From the NCBI GenBank assembly GCA_963930645.1, contig OZ005662.1, positions 101,044,436-101,108,435 on the forward strand: 64,000 nucleotides of DNA. Reading direction: 5' to 3'. Source of the DNA: Salticus scenicus. Lineage: Eukaryota > Arthropoda > Arachnida > Araneae > Salticidae. A program made the position numbers and the translations under genes. Below, piece by piece: positions 45,319-56,266 of this stretch (positions are counted from its first letter, which is position 1; the number at the start of each line of letters is the position of its first letter). The notes beneath the pieces are model-generated. The model searched no databases, was not told where the DNA came from, and saw only the letters and a program-made list of their open reading frames with translations.

Positions 45319-45737
45319 AGGCCCGCTTCACTCACCGTCGCCGGAAGCCGAAGCCAATGTTATTCTATGGGAAATTTTCTTTGCAAATAACTTATTAACT
45401 AATACATATTTTTAAATTCTGTTTTCATATTAAGAAAATTCCCAACTGTTAAATTGACGGACCTTTTTTAAAAAATTATTTTTTTATATTTTATTTTGAA
45501 GCTGCAAAATACGATTTTTCAATATGTGAAATTTTTCATTTTGCAAATTCAAAATAAAATATTAAAAATTAAAAAAATACATTTTCAAAAAAGGTCCATC
45601 AATTTAACAGTTAGGAATTTTCTGAATGTGAAAACAGAATTTAAAAATATGTATTAGTTATTAAGTTATTTGTAAAGAAAATTTCCCATAGAATAACATT
45701 GCCTTGGACTTCCGGAGACGGTAAGTGAAGAGGGCCG
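45319..45737. mobile_element. TTAA-flanked palindromic MITE, copy 2 (419 bp)
   Basis: TTAA on both sides (45315-45318 and 45738-45741). Termini AGGCCCGCTTCACTCACCG and, inverted, CGGCCCTCTTCACTTACCG. Shares TGTTATTCTATGGGAAATTT and the TTAAATTGACGGACC core with 33260-33669. Confidence 0.88.
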
Positions 45738-45832
45738 TTAATAGGCCAGCAGTGATTTAGTTATACCTAGTATATTTATTTTATTGGTGATACCTTTAAT
45801 TTTATTAGTGCTTTTTTCTTTTTCTTCCTTTC

Positions 45833-45882
45833 TTTTTTTTTTTTTTTTTTTTTTTTTTCTCTCTCTCTCTCTCTCTCTCTCT
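45833..45882 (+). repeat. Poly-T run followed by (CT)n
   Basis: About 26 T followed by about 12 CT units. Open frames rich in Lys/Arg/Glu on the minus strand here are artefacts. Confidence 0.95.
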
Positions 45883-46261
45883 TTTTTCTGATGAAGTAGC
45901 AGCCAGTTTTTTCTATGCATCCAATATTTAATTTGATTTTGTACATATTCATTTTTAAATAATATTTACAAGTATTTGATTCATACACTATGGTTGTAAA
46001 TTCAGGATTTCTAGTGCAGCATATAGGAAATATTCAGTTGATCCATCTTCCTTATGATAAAAGTTTAATTTGTTGCTTTCAGTGCAAATGTTTCTCTATA
46101 TAACATTTTTTGTAATAAAGGAGATTATGTTTTTTTTTTTTTTTTTAAGTGTTCAAATTTCAATATGTTTAACTTTGTTACGCTATTTGATATAAATAAA
46201 TGTAACTTTACATGTGAAAATTATAGAATATTGAAACAAAAATTGTTATAAAGAGAACATT

Positions 46262-46385
46262 GTAAAAAACACCATAAACTAAAAATAAATAATTAAATAA
46301 ATAATTAAAAAATGCAGCAATTGTTTCCGGTTGAAATAGCACGAAGACCCTTCATCAGGCGAAACAAAGTGGGCACGAGTGCAGC
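46262..46385 (-). repeat. Inverted relative of 46833-46918
   Basis: On the minus strand it has CACTCGTGCCCACTTTG, GCCTGATGAAGG and TTATGGTGTTTTT, which appear in the same order at 46833-46918 on the plus strand. Confidence 0.6.
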
Positions 46386-46550
46386 AAAAGTAATTTGCTG
46401 CAATCGTGCTTTTTGTTAAACTCACGAAAGGATGTGTTATTATTTCAACCTAAAAGAACTGATGCATTTTTTTTTTTTTTTTTTTTTTTTTGGGGGGGGG
46501 GGGGGAGGGCAATGTTTATGTTTATTTACAAATTTTTCTATTTATTACTA

Positions 46551-46670
46551 CAGTACAAAATCTGAAATTCGGAATCATCCGGACCATGGCCTTTCTGGAT
46601 TTCGGACTTTTCCGGATTTTAGGTCACTTTCTGATTTACGGCATTAAAAAAACGGACATTTCCATTCCGA
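46551..46670 (+). repeat. Possible solo pogo/Tigger-type terminus
   Basis: TACAGTACAAAATCTGAAAT, then CGGAATCATCCGGACC, resembles the start of pogo-type elements, which often carry TCCGGA repeats beside CAGT and TA. No partner end or coding sequence was found. Confidence 0.3.
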
Positions 46671-46689
46671 ACGCCCTTTTAGTTAATAA

Positions 46690-46730
46690 CTAGCTTACGC
46701 CGCCCGAGGGTGCGATTTCTTAAGAAATTG
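46690..46730 (-). mobile_element. Helitron 3' end, body unresolved
   Basis: Minus strand CGCACCCTCGGGCGGCGTAA then GCTAG followed by T, with GC-rich self-complementary sequence before CTAG, is Helitron-like. A matching 5' TC end was not identified. Confidence 0.5.
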
Positions 46731-46767
46731 GAGTATACTCTCAAGTAACATGTACAATAATTTGAAT

Positions 46768-46916
46768 AAACACCATAAAATTTTGCAAACAAAACGCAGG
46801 CAGCTACGCTTGCGCTTTGTTTGCCGCACTCGTGCCTACTTCGTTTGCCTGATGAAGGATCATGTTTTCTTTCCATCCGAAACGATTGTCGCGAGCTCTT
46901 ACATTTTATGGTGTTT
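46768..46916. repeat. Small inverted-repeat element (149 bp)
   Basis: AAACACCATAAAATTTTG at the left faces ACATTTTATGGTGTTT at the right. The interior is GC-richer than its surroundings (CAGGCAGCTACGCTTGCGC). No target duplication is clear. Confidence 0.5.
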
Positions 46917-47283
46917 ACTCTTATTACTTTTAAACACCAATTCTGTGGTGCTTTTTTATTATAACTCTTAAGTGTCCAGAAAATCTTGAATATTTTTCTT
47001 TTCCCCTACATCAAATGGTACCCAACTGATAATTTTTTTCCCTTATTTTTAAAACAGCAGGCAGATGATCAAGTCAGAAAAATCCCAGAAATATACTGAC
47101 ATATATGCAGTACAGACACACAGACCACTTGCCAAAAAAACACTTTTTTGACTCAGGAGACCTTAAAATATGTAAATTAGGTGAAAACTCGATGTCGAAA
47201 TTTTTGATCGAATACAATGCTTCCATTATCTACAGTACTCTGATTATGGTTACTACTACTACTACTAATAATAATAATAATAA

Positions 47284-47532
47284 CTAGTAGGCTACGCCCA
47301 CTTGGCTGGTCACTATGTTTAAATGAATTTTCAAAATAATTGGACCAGTATTTATGTTTTACATCACATTATTAAAAGAAAAAAAAAGAGAAAACTAAAA
47401 TTATTTTATTGAAATTGCTCTAAACCTCGCTTCGGGTACCCGCTACCTACGGCAACTCTTTTTCCATCCGCATAGTAGTGTGAGCACCAGAACACAGACA
47501 GACGCATAGATACTTCTCTTTATTTATATAGA
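47284..47532 (-). mobile_element. Very short Helitron (about 249 bp)
   Basis: Minus strand starts TCTATATAAATAAAGAGAAG after an A and ends CCAGCCAAGTGGGCGTAGCC then TACTAG before T. CAGCCAAGTGGGC resembles the CAGCGAAGCGGGC signature of other Helitron ends in this window. No coding sequence. Confidence 0.65.
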
Positions 47533-48940
47533 TTAGTTGACACAAATCCTGGCATAATTTCAGATAGAAATTGTTATTTTATTGAAGTATTTGTACTTTA
47601 AATAATTTAATCTATACGCTGTTAATAAATAAATATCCTCCTTTATAGTTCCTTAAAAAATAGAGTCCCATAATCCCGCTCTCCATTGTAATTTCTAGTC
47701 AATTTTGTCCTTTTATTACTTCCGGTGTGAACCTTTTTTTCTTTTACACACTTAACATTGCGCGTACTTTTCGTTTTCATCCCATGCTAAATCTATGGAT
47801 TTTTAGCATCCCCCCCCCTCTATTTATACATTTAAAATACGAGAGGTTCCAAAATAGAGGTCACTTCATGAATCTTTATACTATTCATGCAATGATAACA
47901 TATATTACACCGACAAACTTTTAGCTGTATACTTACAATAATTTTCATTTAAAAATAATTGATGAATTGACTTTTCTTCTCTTTTATTTTGTGAACACTG
48001 TTGCTCATCATCTTGATAAATAAATTTCCTTCCTGCCCAATAGACCAACAAAAATAACGCTGATGCGACAACTCTCAGTTAAAGTTTGTTGTTTTTAAGT
48101 GCAGCTGGTTTTCTGATTTAATGAGTAGTCAGAGATATAAGTGTGGGAGCGTGTGAAGCATGCAAAAATTCAAGAAAAAGAATTTCACTTGTTAATATAA
48201 TGTATAATTTTACTTCAAATATATTTTTGAGTGTGTTTATTTACATTTTTCAACAAAATAGGAAATTGCTTAGACTTCTGTCCATCTATCCGCTAATTTT
48301 CCTTCTGTAAAAATGTTTTTAGAATCCCATAAAACTCATATATGTCATTACAGAATTTCCAGATTTATTGTAGGAAGCTTGTCACAAAAATTTGTAGAGG
48401 TAGCACAAATGGTTTGAGTATAAAAATTCATAAAAAAATTTTGATACATTACAGTCTAAGAGAAGTTTCTTATCAGCGCACGCAAAAATTTTTGCACAAC
48501 GTTAATAATATAGATGAACATAGGTTTTAAAGATGCAATAAAAAAATTTTCCAATCAAAAATAACAAAATAAATATTTGCGTTTCATTTATTAGCGATGC
48601 ACAAAAACATTCTTATCCTTTACGGGAAATTGATGGGGGAACTATTTCAGTTTCGTAAAAGCGAAATTATTTTTCTTACTTGCATTCAAATAATAACTAT
48701 TATTATTATAAATTAAATAAAATAAAATAGTTTGTTATGGTTACCACTTTTTTTTTTTTCAATAATAGTTTATAGAAATTACATATTAAAATTATTATTT
48801 ATTAAATTTATTTTCTGCGATGAAGGCAGGCGATTTGATTTTCATTTCAAAGAAGCATAATATATTAAATTTCGAAAAAAAAATCAATTTTTTACCAATA
48901 TCCGAGAAATTTTTTAAGTATTTTACTTTCTTATATGTAT
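47533..48940. other. AT-rich, no gene seen
   Basis: No recognisable coding sequence, paired termini or tandem array. Confidence 0.4.
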
Positions 48941-50105
48941 ATATATTATGTATATATATATATATATGTGTATATATATATATATATATAAGAAGAAAAA
49001 TTTCGACTTCCGGTTTTCGATGTATTTCCATGTTTTGAGATTCCTGAACACGATTTGACCATTTTTAGAAAGTTTCTCTCTGTGAGTGTGCATAAAAAAA
49101 TTTGTAGACGCTGTATCTCACGAACCAATGGACGAAATTAACCAAACTTGATTGGTCAGACCATGATTAAAATCGTTCCCGATTACATTTGTGGATCATT
49201 CACTCAACACATAGCTCTATATTTCTACTTCTTCGTAATTTTCAGTATGACACAGTGTAGGAAGAAATTTTATATAAATGTACTAATTATATTATTATTT
49301 TTTTATTTTTAAAATGAATTAAAAAAATAAATATTTAAGTAACTAACAACCAAGGAGGATTTCTTTCTTTTTTTTTCCCATGATGGAGTAAATTTTCAAT
49401 GCTGGTATTTTTCAAAAGAACTCGTCAGTACGTTTTAAGTAAATAACTGAATGAAATTTGTGGTAAATTAAAACAAAGTTATAAATTATTAAAAAAAAAA
49501 AAAAAAAAAAAAGCATTTTTTCAGATGTTGGCACAAAATTGTTTTTTTTTTTTTTTTTAATTGAGAAACTCTTTCCTAAGATGAAAATCGTTTGCATGCA
49601 TTCGGGAAAGTAATCTTAACAAATTATCTGCATTGCGCAAATTTGCATAATAAAAAATATAGAAGAAAGTTTTGTGGTGCTACAACATACTAGTTTTTGT
49701 CAAAAATTAAAAAAAATAAAAAAATAAATAAAAATAAATAAATAAATAAATTTTCCTTAAAATATCACAGATATATAATTCAACCTTTCGTTTTAAAAAT
49801 ACTGGCGAAATCTTTTCAAGGATACTCATATTGGAAATATACTTTATCTGGTATATTTCTCCCTCAGGGGTGGGGAAGCAACGTTTGTGCATTTACCAAA
49901 AAAAAAAAAAAAAAAAGTAGAAGTAAACTTTTTGGATTTCTATCACTTTAAAAAATTTTTGAGCTCACACCGAGGGACACGCAGACAATTTCTCAAATTA
50001 AGTTCATCAAAACAACCCAAAAAGTGCAAAATCTTTCGAAAACCTGATGCCGAAAATTTCCCGAACCTAATGCTTTCTTCTTAAATACACTGAAGGAAGA
50101 AAAAA
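48941..50105. repeat. Copies of the hairpin-tailed dispersed repeat, TA microsatellites
   Basis: (TA)n runs at about 48952-48990 precede an inverted piece of the 2651-3135 repeat (48990-49130, ACACGATTTGACCATTTTTA and AAGTTTCTCTCTGTG). A plus-strand relative lies at about 49740-50100 (TTCAACCTTTCGTTTTAAAA, TGCTTTCTTCTT then AAGGAAGAAA). A and T runs occur at 49490-49512 and 49542-49558. Confidence 0.5.
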
Positions 50106-50559
50106 TAAAAATAAAACATAAACTATAAATATTTATACATATTTTAATAACAGTCTCCCGTCCATATAATATAAATATATAAATTAAGATTCATAATTTT
50201 TATTTTATGAAATTTATGAAATTAATAATAAAAATAACAAATGTAACTAGAACGTTAACGACTATCATAACTTACTTAAAACGGATCAACTGAATATTTG
50301 CTTTCTAGAAATCCTTTTATTATAATAATGACTTTAGATTCAAACACCTTTAAAAAATAGTATTTAAAAAATAATAGAAAATCAAATTAATAATTGAATT
50401 ACTTACTCATATAATATATTACTTTTTCGTGATTAAACATCTAGTCTAGAACCTACATCCGCAGACTACAATAACGAACAAACTTCGTATGAAATGGCAG
50501 ATGGCGAGCGAATTTCAAATCAACAGAAAATAAATCACAGCGCCCTCTAGGCATACAAA

Positions 50560-50812
50560 TTGGTTATGGCCTAATAATTTGTGGCCACAACATGAAAAAT
50601 ATTATGTTGGCCTTGTGGTGATAGCCTGCATAAGGCCAACTGTGTTTATGCCACTTCTGGACAACCGACCATTTTTCTTTAGGCCTCCAATACTGCAGGC
50701 AGCCATAAACGGCCCACTGGTGGAGTTATGTGAGGCAACCGGCAACTGATGGCAAGTGCAGGATGCCGGCTGTAGGCCATAATGAGCCCATCAATATAAG
50801 TTTTGCTGGGAT
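50560..50812 (-). repeat. Inverse ATCCCAGCAAAAC terminus with GGCC-rich units
   Basis: Ends GTTTTGCTGGGAT at 50812. GGCCTTGTGGTGATAGCCTG, GGCAACCGGCAACTGATGGC and GCCGGCTGTAGGCC units mirror the composition of 44899-45310. It is the candidate right end of that element. Confidence 0.6.
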
Positions 50813-51839
50813 AAAATGGAATGTCTAAAATTACAAAATACTTCCTTATTTAAAATGTTATCTAAATACTTTTTTGACTAAATATGAAATTTTAAATTCA
50901 AAAATATCTTTTTCATAACAGAAGAGAAAATATATTTAAGTGAATTTGACTTAGTATATATACAATAAATATATAAAAAATGTAATAAAGTATTTTTGCA
51001 TTAAAAAAAAAGGAAAGTTTAAATAATTCATTGACTGCATTCACGTTGGTCAGCCAACCAATGTGCCTTGAAAGTGAGAACCGAATTACGACATTTTCGC
51101 TGAATAAAAGCATGCATTTTGGCGGAGTAATATAGTTCTATTTTTAAAGCAACTTTTACAAAAAACAAGAGTTTTCCTGAAAAAAACGAAAACGTTACTA
51201 GATTCAGAAAGATCCCATTAACAACATATATTAATTAAATTAAAATCGTTCGTGCGGTTTTAGAGATATTTTTTCATTACATCCTTGCAGCGTACACCAC
51301 ACATTTTCCCTTTTTGGCTTTAAATTGAGATTCAGATCTCAAAACATACTGCATGTAGAAACGTAAAATTTTCAGGATAGATTAAAACCGACGATAAAAG
51401 ACTATTTTGAAAATATCAGAACAAAATATGGCATATTTGCTGAGATATTAAGTGTCGGCTTTTACAAATCTCTTTGATGTCAAACTAGGCGTATATATGA
51501 GTTCGCAGCGTTCCGTCCGTTTGTCCTTCCGCTTGCGTCACTCGAAAAACTGCCGTTTTTCATGATTTTTCTCTCTTCTTAAAAGGATATATTTCAATAA
51601 ATTTTCTTATTGTAACATCCGGTTAGTGACCAAAGAACTCTATTTCCTTGTAATGAATGTTGGTTTTGAATGACATAATCACACAGGATATCATTTAACA
51701 GATTTTACTTTCACTCTCCGGCTTACAGACGGTGATTTTCAGCGCGCTAGTGCCACCATGTCCTGAATAAAAGGGAATTACAATGGCATGTGCGCTGAAA
51801 CACTTCTCCAGGTTTTGTTGCAACTCAAATTCAATCGCA
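50813..51839. other. No gene seen
   Basis: AT-rich to about 51250, then more mixed; no recognisable frame or repeat termini. Confidence 0.4.
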
Positions 51840-52139
51840 CACTGTTAAAAAAATACAACTTTACTACCAGAAATTCTCTGTAATTTCAGAAAAAAGTCTT
51901 AAATTACGGAAAAATTACGTTGGCAAAACGTATTTTTCTGTAACACTGTAAAAAAATATGTCCTATTTGCTGCCAGAAATTCTCTGTAATTTAAGAAAGT
52001 ATGCGTAATTTACAAAAAGATTCCGTTGTCAGAACGTATTTTCTCAAATTACAGAGAATTTCTGGCAGCAAATAGGACATATTTTTTATAGTGAATTAAA
52101 GAGAATTTCTGGAAGCAAAGTTGCATCTTTTTAACAGTG
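51840..52139. mobile_element. CACTG-ended MITE, outer copy split by another
   Basis: Ends CACTGTTAAAAAAATACAAC and GTTGCATCTTTTTAACAGTG, the same subtype as 6795-6952. It is interrupted after TTTTTCTGTAA by the copy at 51944-52093; the element resumes with TTAAAGAGAATTTCTGGAAG. Confidence 0.85.
51944..52093. mobile_element. CACTG-ended MITE, nested inner copy (150 bp)
   Basis: CACTGTAAAAAAATATGTCC to GGACATATTTTTTATAGTG, of the TATGTCCTATTTGCTGCC subtype. It sits inside 51840-52139. Flanks are A-rich rather than a clear TA pair. Confidence 0.85.
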
Positions 52140-52148
52140 CAAGAAGTT

Positions 52149-52317
52149 CACTGTCAAGAGAAAGTCCTATTTGCTGCAGTTTGCTGCTAGAAATTTTCTG
52201 TAATTCAGAAAAATACGCTCTATCAACGTAATTTTTCCGTTTATAGAACGTATTTTTCTGAATTACAGAAAATTTCTGGAAGCGAACTGCAGCAAACGGG
52301 ACTTTTTTTTGACAGTG
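52149..52317. mobile_element. CACTG-ended MITE, third subtype (169 bp)
   Basis: CACTGTCAAGAGAAAGTCC faces GGGACTTTTTTTTGACAGTG. Arms include TGCTGCAGTTTGCTG / GCGAACTGCAGCAAAC and AATTTTCTGTAATTCAGAAA. Confidence 0.8.
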
Positions 52318-52514
52318 TAGAAAACTAAAAAGTGAGGTTGAACCATATTATGCTATTGCTTATAACTTTACTCCATATAGTGGTTCAAGTTTGAACTAGA
52401 ATTATTCACAGTGCATATTTGGGTATAATTATAAATTAGTTATTGTGTATAAGTGTTAGATTAAGTTATTTTAATGTCAAATTGACAAAATTTTAATTTT
52501 ACATTTTGAAACTC

Positions 52515-52636
52515 TGTCGTTTTTGGCGTTTTTTGTATTTGGCGATCGAAAACGCAGTACAATATATATATGTCAGATGCATATTTTCTTAAAATTTATT
52601 GTACGAAATATTGTTTCATATTATTGATTGCTTGTA
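52515..52636 (+). repeat. Dispersed repeat, partner of 2085-2220
   Basis: Shares TTTGGCGATCGAAAACGCAG-type and TTGTACGAAATATTG blocks with 2085-2220 and is interrupted by the MITE at 52632-52778. Confidence 0.55.
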
Positions 52637-52778
52637 AAAAATATGTCCTATTCGCTGCCAGAAATTCTCTGTAATTTAAGAAAATACACGTAATTTACGA
52701 AAAAATTACGTTGTCAGAACGTATTTTTTATAATTAAAGAAAATTTCTGGCAGCAAATAGGAAATATTTTTTACAATG
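52632..52778. mobile_element. CACTG-ended MITE with eroded tips
   Basis: GTAAAAAATATGTCCTATTC faces AATAGGAAATATTTTTTACA; the left CACT tip is mutated (GCTTG). Interior matches the 58963-59111 subtype. Confidence 0.75.
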
Positions 52779-53185
52779 TACGTTGTTAAAATAACCAAGA
52801 TTTTAAAAGGAATTAAATATGTCGCCAGATAATTTGGCGATCGCATTTTTCGCCAAAGACGACAAATATCAAATCTATTCTGCTGCAACATATTAGTATC
52901 TTATACTGTCCTGATAGCTTACCAAATACTTTATTTAGACATTTGAGAACCAATTTCACTTCACATTATGGTAGAACATTTATCATTTTCCTTTTAATTA
53001 GTATATTAGTTAGATATTAATTGTGTAAATAACACCCTTTGAAATTAAATGCTTATATTTACATTTGAAAATGGAAGTTTGTCATTTTGATTTTTATAGA
53101 GTTTTGAAATTTAAAATTAAACTTTTATCTCAATTTTACAGCAAAAATAACTCAATCTAACACATATGATAATGAATTATACGTA
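52779..53185. other. No gene seen
   Basis: Contains the second block (about 52800-52860) of the repeat shared with 2085-3190; otherwise AT-rich. Confidence 0.4.
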
Positions 53186-53533
53186 GAGGAATGTCTCCGG
53201 TTGTGGGCACAGTTTTGATTTTGGCTTATACTTTTGATAGAGTAAATATTATGTAAACATATGAATACCAATGGAAAGCTCGTACCATTAGCAACGTTTG
53301 GTAAAATAATTGTATCAATTCAGTCAACCAGTAACATTTTATCACCAATTTTGTAAAGTGGTCATTTTTAGCCAAAACAAATTTGTACCCGGTTGTGGGC
53401 ACACTTGAAAAATACACTAAAAAGGAGAATATATTAAGAAAAACCACCATCAATACAGAAAATAACAAAGTTCATTCATTTTGTAAGAATTCAGTGGCCA
53501 AAATAACAACAGAAAATAGCATTTTTTCCAATT

Positions 53534-53672
53534 TTATTCGTCATCATCTTCGTCCTCCAAATCAGAAGTGCAATGCTTGCAAGTAAAATAATTTGCATGT
53601 ATACTAGCACACTTCAAATGCAGCAGACGATCAACTCGTTGCATTTGATTGAGTTGACACTTGTTAGGTATG
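53534..53672 (-). pseudogene. Tigger-type transposase C-terminal zinc finger, distal part
   Basis: Minus-strand frame reading LLHLKCASIHANYFTCKHC then TSDLEDEDDDE and a stop at 53534. It supplies the last Cys/His ligands of a PHD-like zinc finger and an acidic tail, as found at the C-terminus of many jerky/Tigger-type transposases. The upstream half of the finger is at 58388-58590, on the other side of the Copia insertion, and needs a small frameshift to connect. The call rests on Cys/His spacing plus the flanking Tigger termini; the finger could also belong to another DDE family. Confidence 0.55.
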
Positions 53673-53993
53673 TGTTGTAATAAGAGGTTCATGGAATCGA
53701 AAATACTTGAATATATAACAAAAACATTTATTGAAGACGATAAACATGATGAATTACGATACACACACACATTCGAAAATAAGAAGAATTAAAAAATATT
53801 TAAGTGTATATTAACTTTATACATCTTAGTTTTCTACCACACAGGTAACAGCCACGAAGGCCAGTGCACTTAGCTACATTTCTCTTTCAACTGGCGCGCT
53901 CGCAGCCGGAGCATTTGGAGAGCTCTCTCTCACACGCATGCGCAATTAAAGGCGCATCTGATTTATTAAAATGAATCGTTCGCTACTACAACA
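53673..53993 (-). repeat. Copia 3' LTR
   Basis: 321 bp; on the minus strand it runs from TGTTGTAGTAGCGAACG to CTTATTACAACA. It matches 58064-58387 over its full length with scattered substitutions and a small rearranged patch near the inner third. Confidence 0.93.
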
Positions 53994-54005
53994 CACTCCT
54001 CCTGC
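53994..54005 (-). other. Copia polypurine tract
   Basis: Minus strand GCAGGAGGAGTG lies immediately before the 3' LTR start, the position of a plus-strand primer. Confidence 0.75.
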
Positions 54006-54097
54006 GAGCGACGCATTTTAATCTACACAAAAACAAAAATATAAATACATATATAACATAATACAAGATGAACACATAAAAATAAAAATATATAAAA

Positions 54098-54496
54098 TTA
54101 AAAAATTAAAGAAATATTTTCCATTGAATACAATAATTTTTCTTCATTTACAGCCTTTGTCAAGAAATCGGAAATTAGGATTTCACTTGGAGTATAATTC
54201 AGTACAATAATATTGTCCTTGGTCAAGTCTTTAATAAAATGTAATCTAAGGTTTATGTGTCTAGATTTGTTAGACGATCTTGTACATTTAGCCCATTGTA
54301 TGGCTGCTTGACTGTCTGAACTTAGTGGCACAGTATTGTTTATAAAATTTTTACTGTTTAATTCGGATAATAAATTTATTATCCATGTTATGCCTTTAGA
54401 AATGTCTGAAATAGCAAACAATTCAGCTTCACAGGTTGATAAACTTACACTTTTTTGTTTATGACACTTCCAAGATATTAATGAATTACCCAACAA
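54098..54496 (-). pseudogene. Copia RNase H
   Basis: RNase H domain typical of the end of Copia polyproteins: SLISWKCHKQKSVSLSTCEA with ELFA (first acidic residues), VPLSSDSQAAI (Asp), KSRHINLRLHFIKD (His and Asp), and the C-terminal YTPSEILISDFLTKAV. Stop at 54098. It degrades the RNA strand of the RNA:DNA hybrid during reverse transcription. The frame is intact over the domain. Confidence 0.92.
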
Positions 54497-54810
54497 AATT
54501 ACACCACCAGAAAATGATTTGTCATTTTCTGCATTCCTCCAACTTGCATCAGAACTTGCATTTAAATACCCAAATTCTGTACTATAGAATATTTTTTTTA
54601 TCTTTAGTTCCCTTTAAATATCTTAGAACCCTTTTTGCAAGTGAATAATGCCTTTTTTCCGGCTTATGATTAAACTGTGACAAATAAGTAGCTACAAAAG
54701 CTATATCTGGACGCGTTCTATTAGATAAATACAATAATTCTCCTATAATTTCCTGATATTTATTTACATCAATAGTTTCATTTGTAAGAGGTAAGCTTTT
54801 ATCTTCTCCT

Positions 54811-55650
54811 TTAATAATTGGGGGCTTTTACTGTTTTACAATCACTCAAATTGTGCTTAGCTAGTAATGACTCAATGTATTGAGTCTGTGACAAATAGAT
54901 ACCGTTATTATTTTTGAATATTTCTATATCTAGAAATTTCGATTTATTATTTTCATGTAATTCAAATATTACTCTAAGTTTAGAGATTATATCTTCATAC
55001 ATTTCTTGATTATTACAGAATATACAAAAATCATCAACATAGATACACAAAATAAGAAATTTATCATTATCAGTTTTGATGAATATGCAATTATCTGAAG
55101 CTGTTTGTACTAATCCCAATTTCTCTAATTCAGATTTTATTTTCAAATACCAGTTTCTCTCGGATTGGGGCAAGCCATAAAGACTTTTTTAAAATTTACA
55201 TACATTTTCTGAACCTATTGACCCTTCAAAACCCTGCGGTGGTAACATGTATACATTTTCCTCTAAATTACTGTATAAAAATGCAGTTTTAACATCAAAG
55301 AATTTTACAATTAAATTTAATTTAGCGGCAAGTGCAATTAGCAAACGAAATGTTCCCATGCACAGAACAGGAGAGAAAGATTCCGAAAAATCGACGTTTT
55401 TAATTTGATTAAAACCCGCTGCGCATAACCTTACCTTAAAAATTATGTTACTTGAATCATTTTGTTTTTTAGTATAAATCCATTTGCTCTTTATTAATTT
55501 CGCGTCAACTGGCTTATCAACGATCTCCCAAATATTATGTTTATTAAAAGAATCCATTTCATTTTGCATCGCAATTTCCCAATTTTGCCAATTAATATCA
55601 GTTTTCGCTTCTAAATAATTATTTGGGACACTTTCCGAAAAATTACTCAA
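54811..55650 (-). pseudogene. Copia reverse transcriptase
   Basis: RVT_2-type reverse transcriptase in two frames. The first (55189-55650) holds WEIAMQNEMDSF, NIWEIVDKPVDAK, KSKWIYTKKQ, VRLCAAGFNQ (usually LVARGF/ALVAKG), FSPVLCMGTFRLLIALAA and FFDVKTAFLYSNLEENVYM, which has the first catalytic Asp. The second (54811-55173) holds LILCIYVDDFCIF with the YVDD box and SKFLDIEI. A short gap with a stop separates them. Further typical sequence (TRPDIAFVATYLSQF, LRYLKGT) follows in shifted frames at 54590-54735. Non-functional as a continuous polyprotein. Confidence 0.92.
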
Positions 55651-55664
55651 AATCTGTTTATTTT

Positions 55665-56141
55665 TTATTCTTTCACTTCTTCGTAATTAGAAATTACTTC
55701 CGGCTTCGACTCCGGTGTCAGTTTGAGTTCCCCTTTTTCACTGATGTTCCCCTCATCGGCAGACGTTGAGGGTTTCAACCTATTATTTTCTTTCGTTTCC
55801 TCATGCAAGTGTTGGAGATGCGAAATTTTGTTTCTTGTTGTTTGATTGTCGATTTCTTTTGGGAATGAATTATAGAATGATTGAATATCCCAGACATTAT
55901 TATTTTTCTCAAAAAATGAACTGCCTTTTAACGATTCGTTGAATTTGACCGATCTTTCCTCAATTACTTTTTTACTTTCTAGACCATAAATTATACACGC
56001 CCTACGTTCACGGCTATATCTTAGAAAAATTCCCCTCTTCCCTGGGATTTCAAATTTATTTCTTAATACTTTAGGGATACGAAAATATGCCACACAACCA
56101 AATTTTCTTAAGTAATTCAATTTAGGTTTATACCGGTTCAA
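55665..56141 (-). pseudogene. Copia integrase C-terminal region
   Basis: Open frame beginning RYKPKLNYLRKFGCVAYFRI, the conserved region after the Copia integrase core (LRxFGCxAY block), then GIFLRYSRERRACIIY (GKDG-type element). An Asp/Glu/Lys-rich linker leads toward the reverse transcriptase. It is separated from the integrase core by a frameshifted gap at 56142-56266. Confidence 0.85.
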
Positions 56142-56266
56142 ATTTCTAGGGGTATTTTATGTTTTCCTTTACGCGGTGTTACATTAGAAACTTCTGTACT
56201 AAAGTTTATACCTTCCACCCAAAAATATAATGGTAACTGACTTTCACATAATATAGTCCTAGTTCT

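Noticed and set aside
45738..45988. Arg/Glu/Lys-rich proteins on the minus strand
   Set aside because: Translations of the poly-T plus CT microsatellite.
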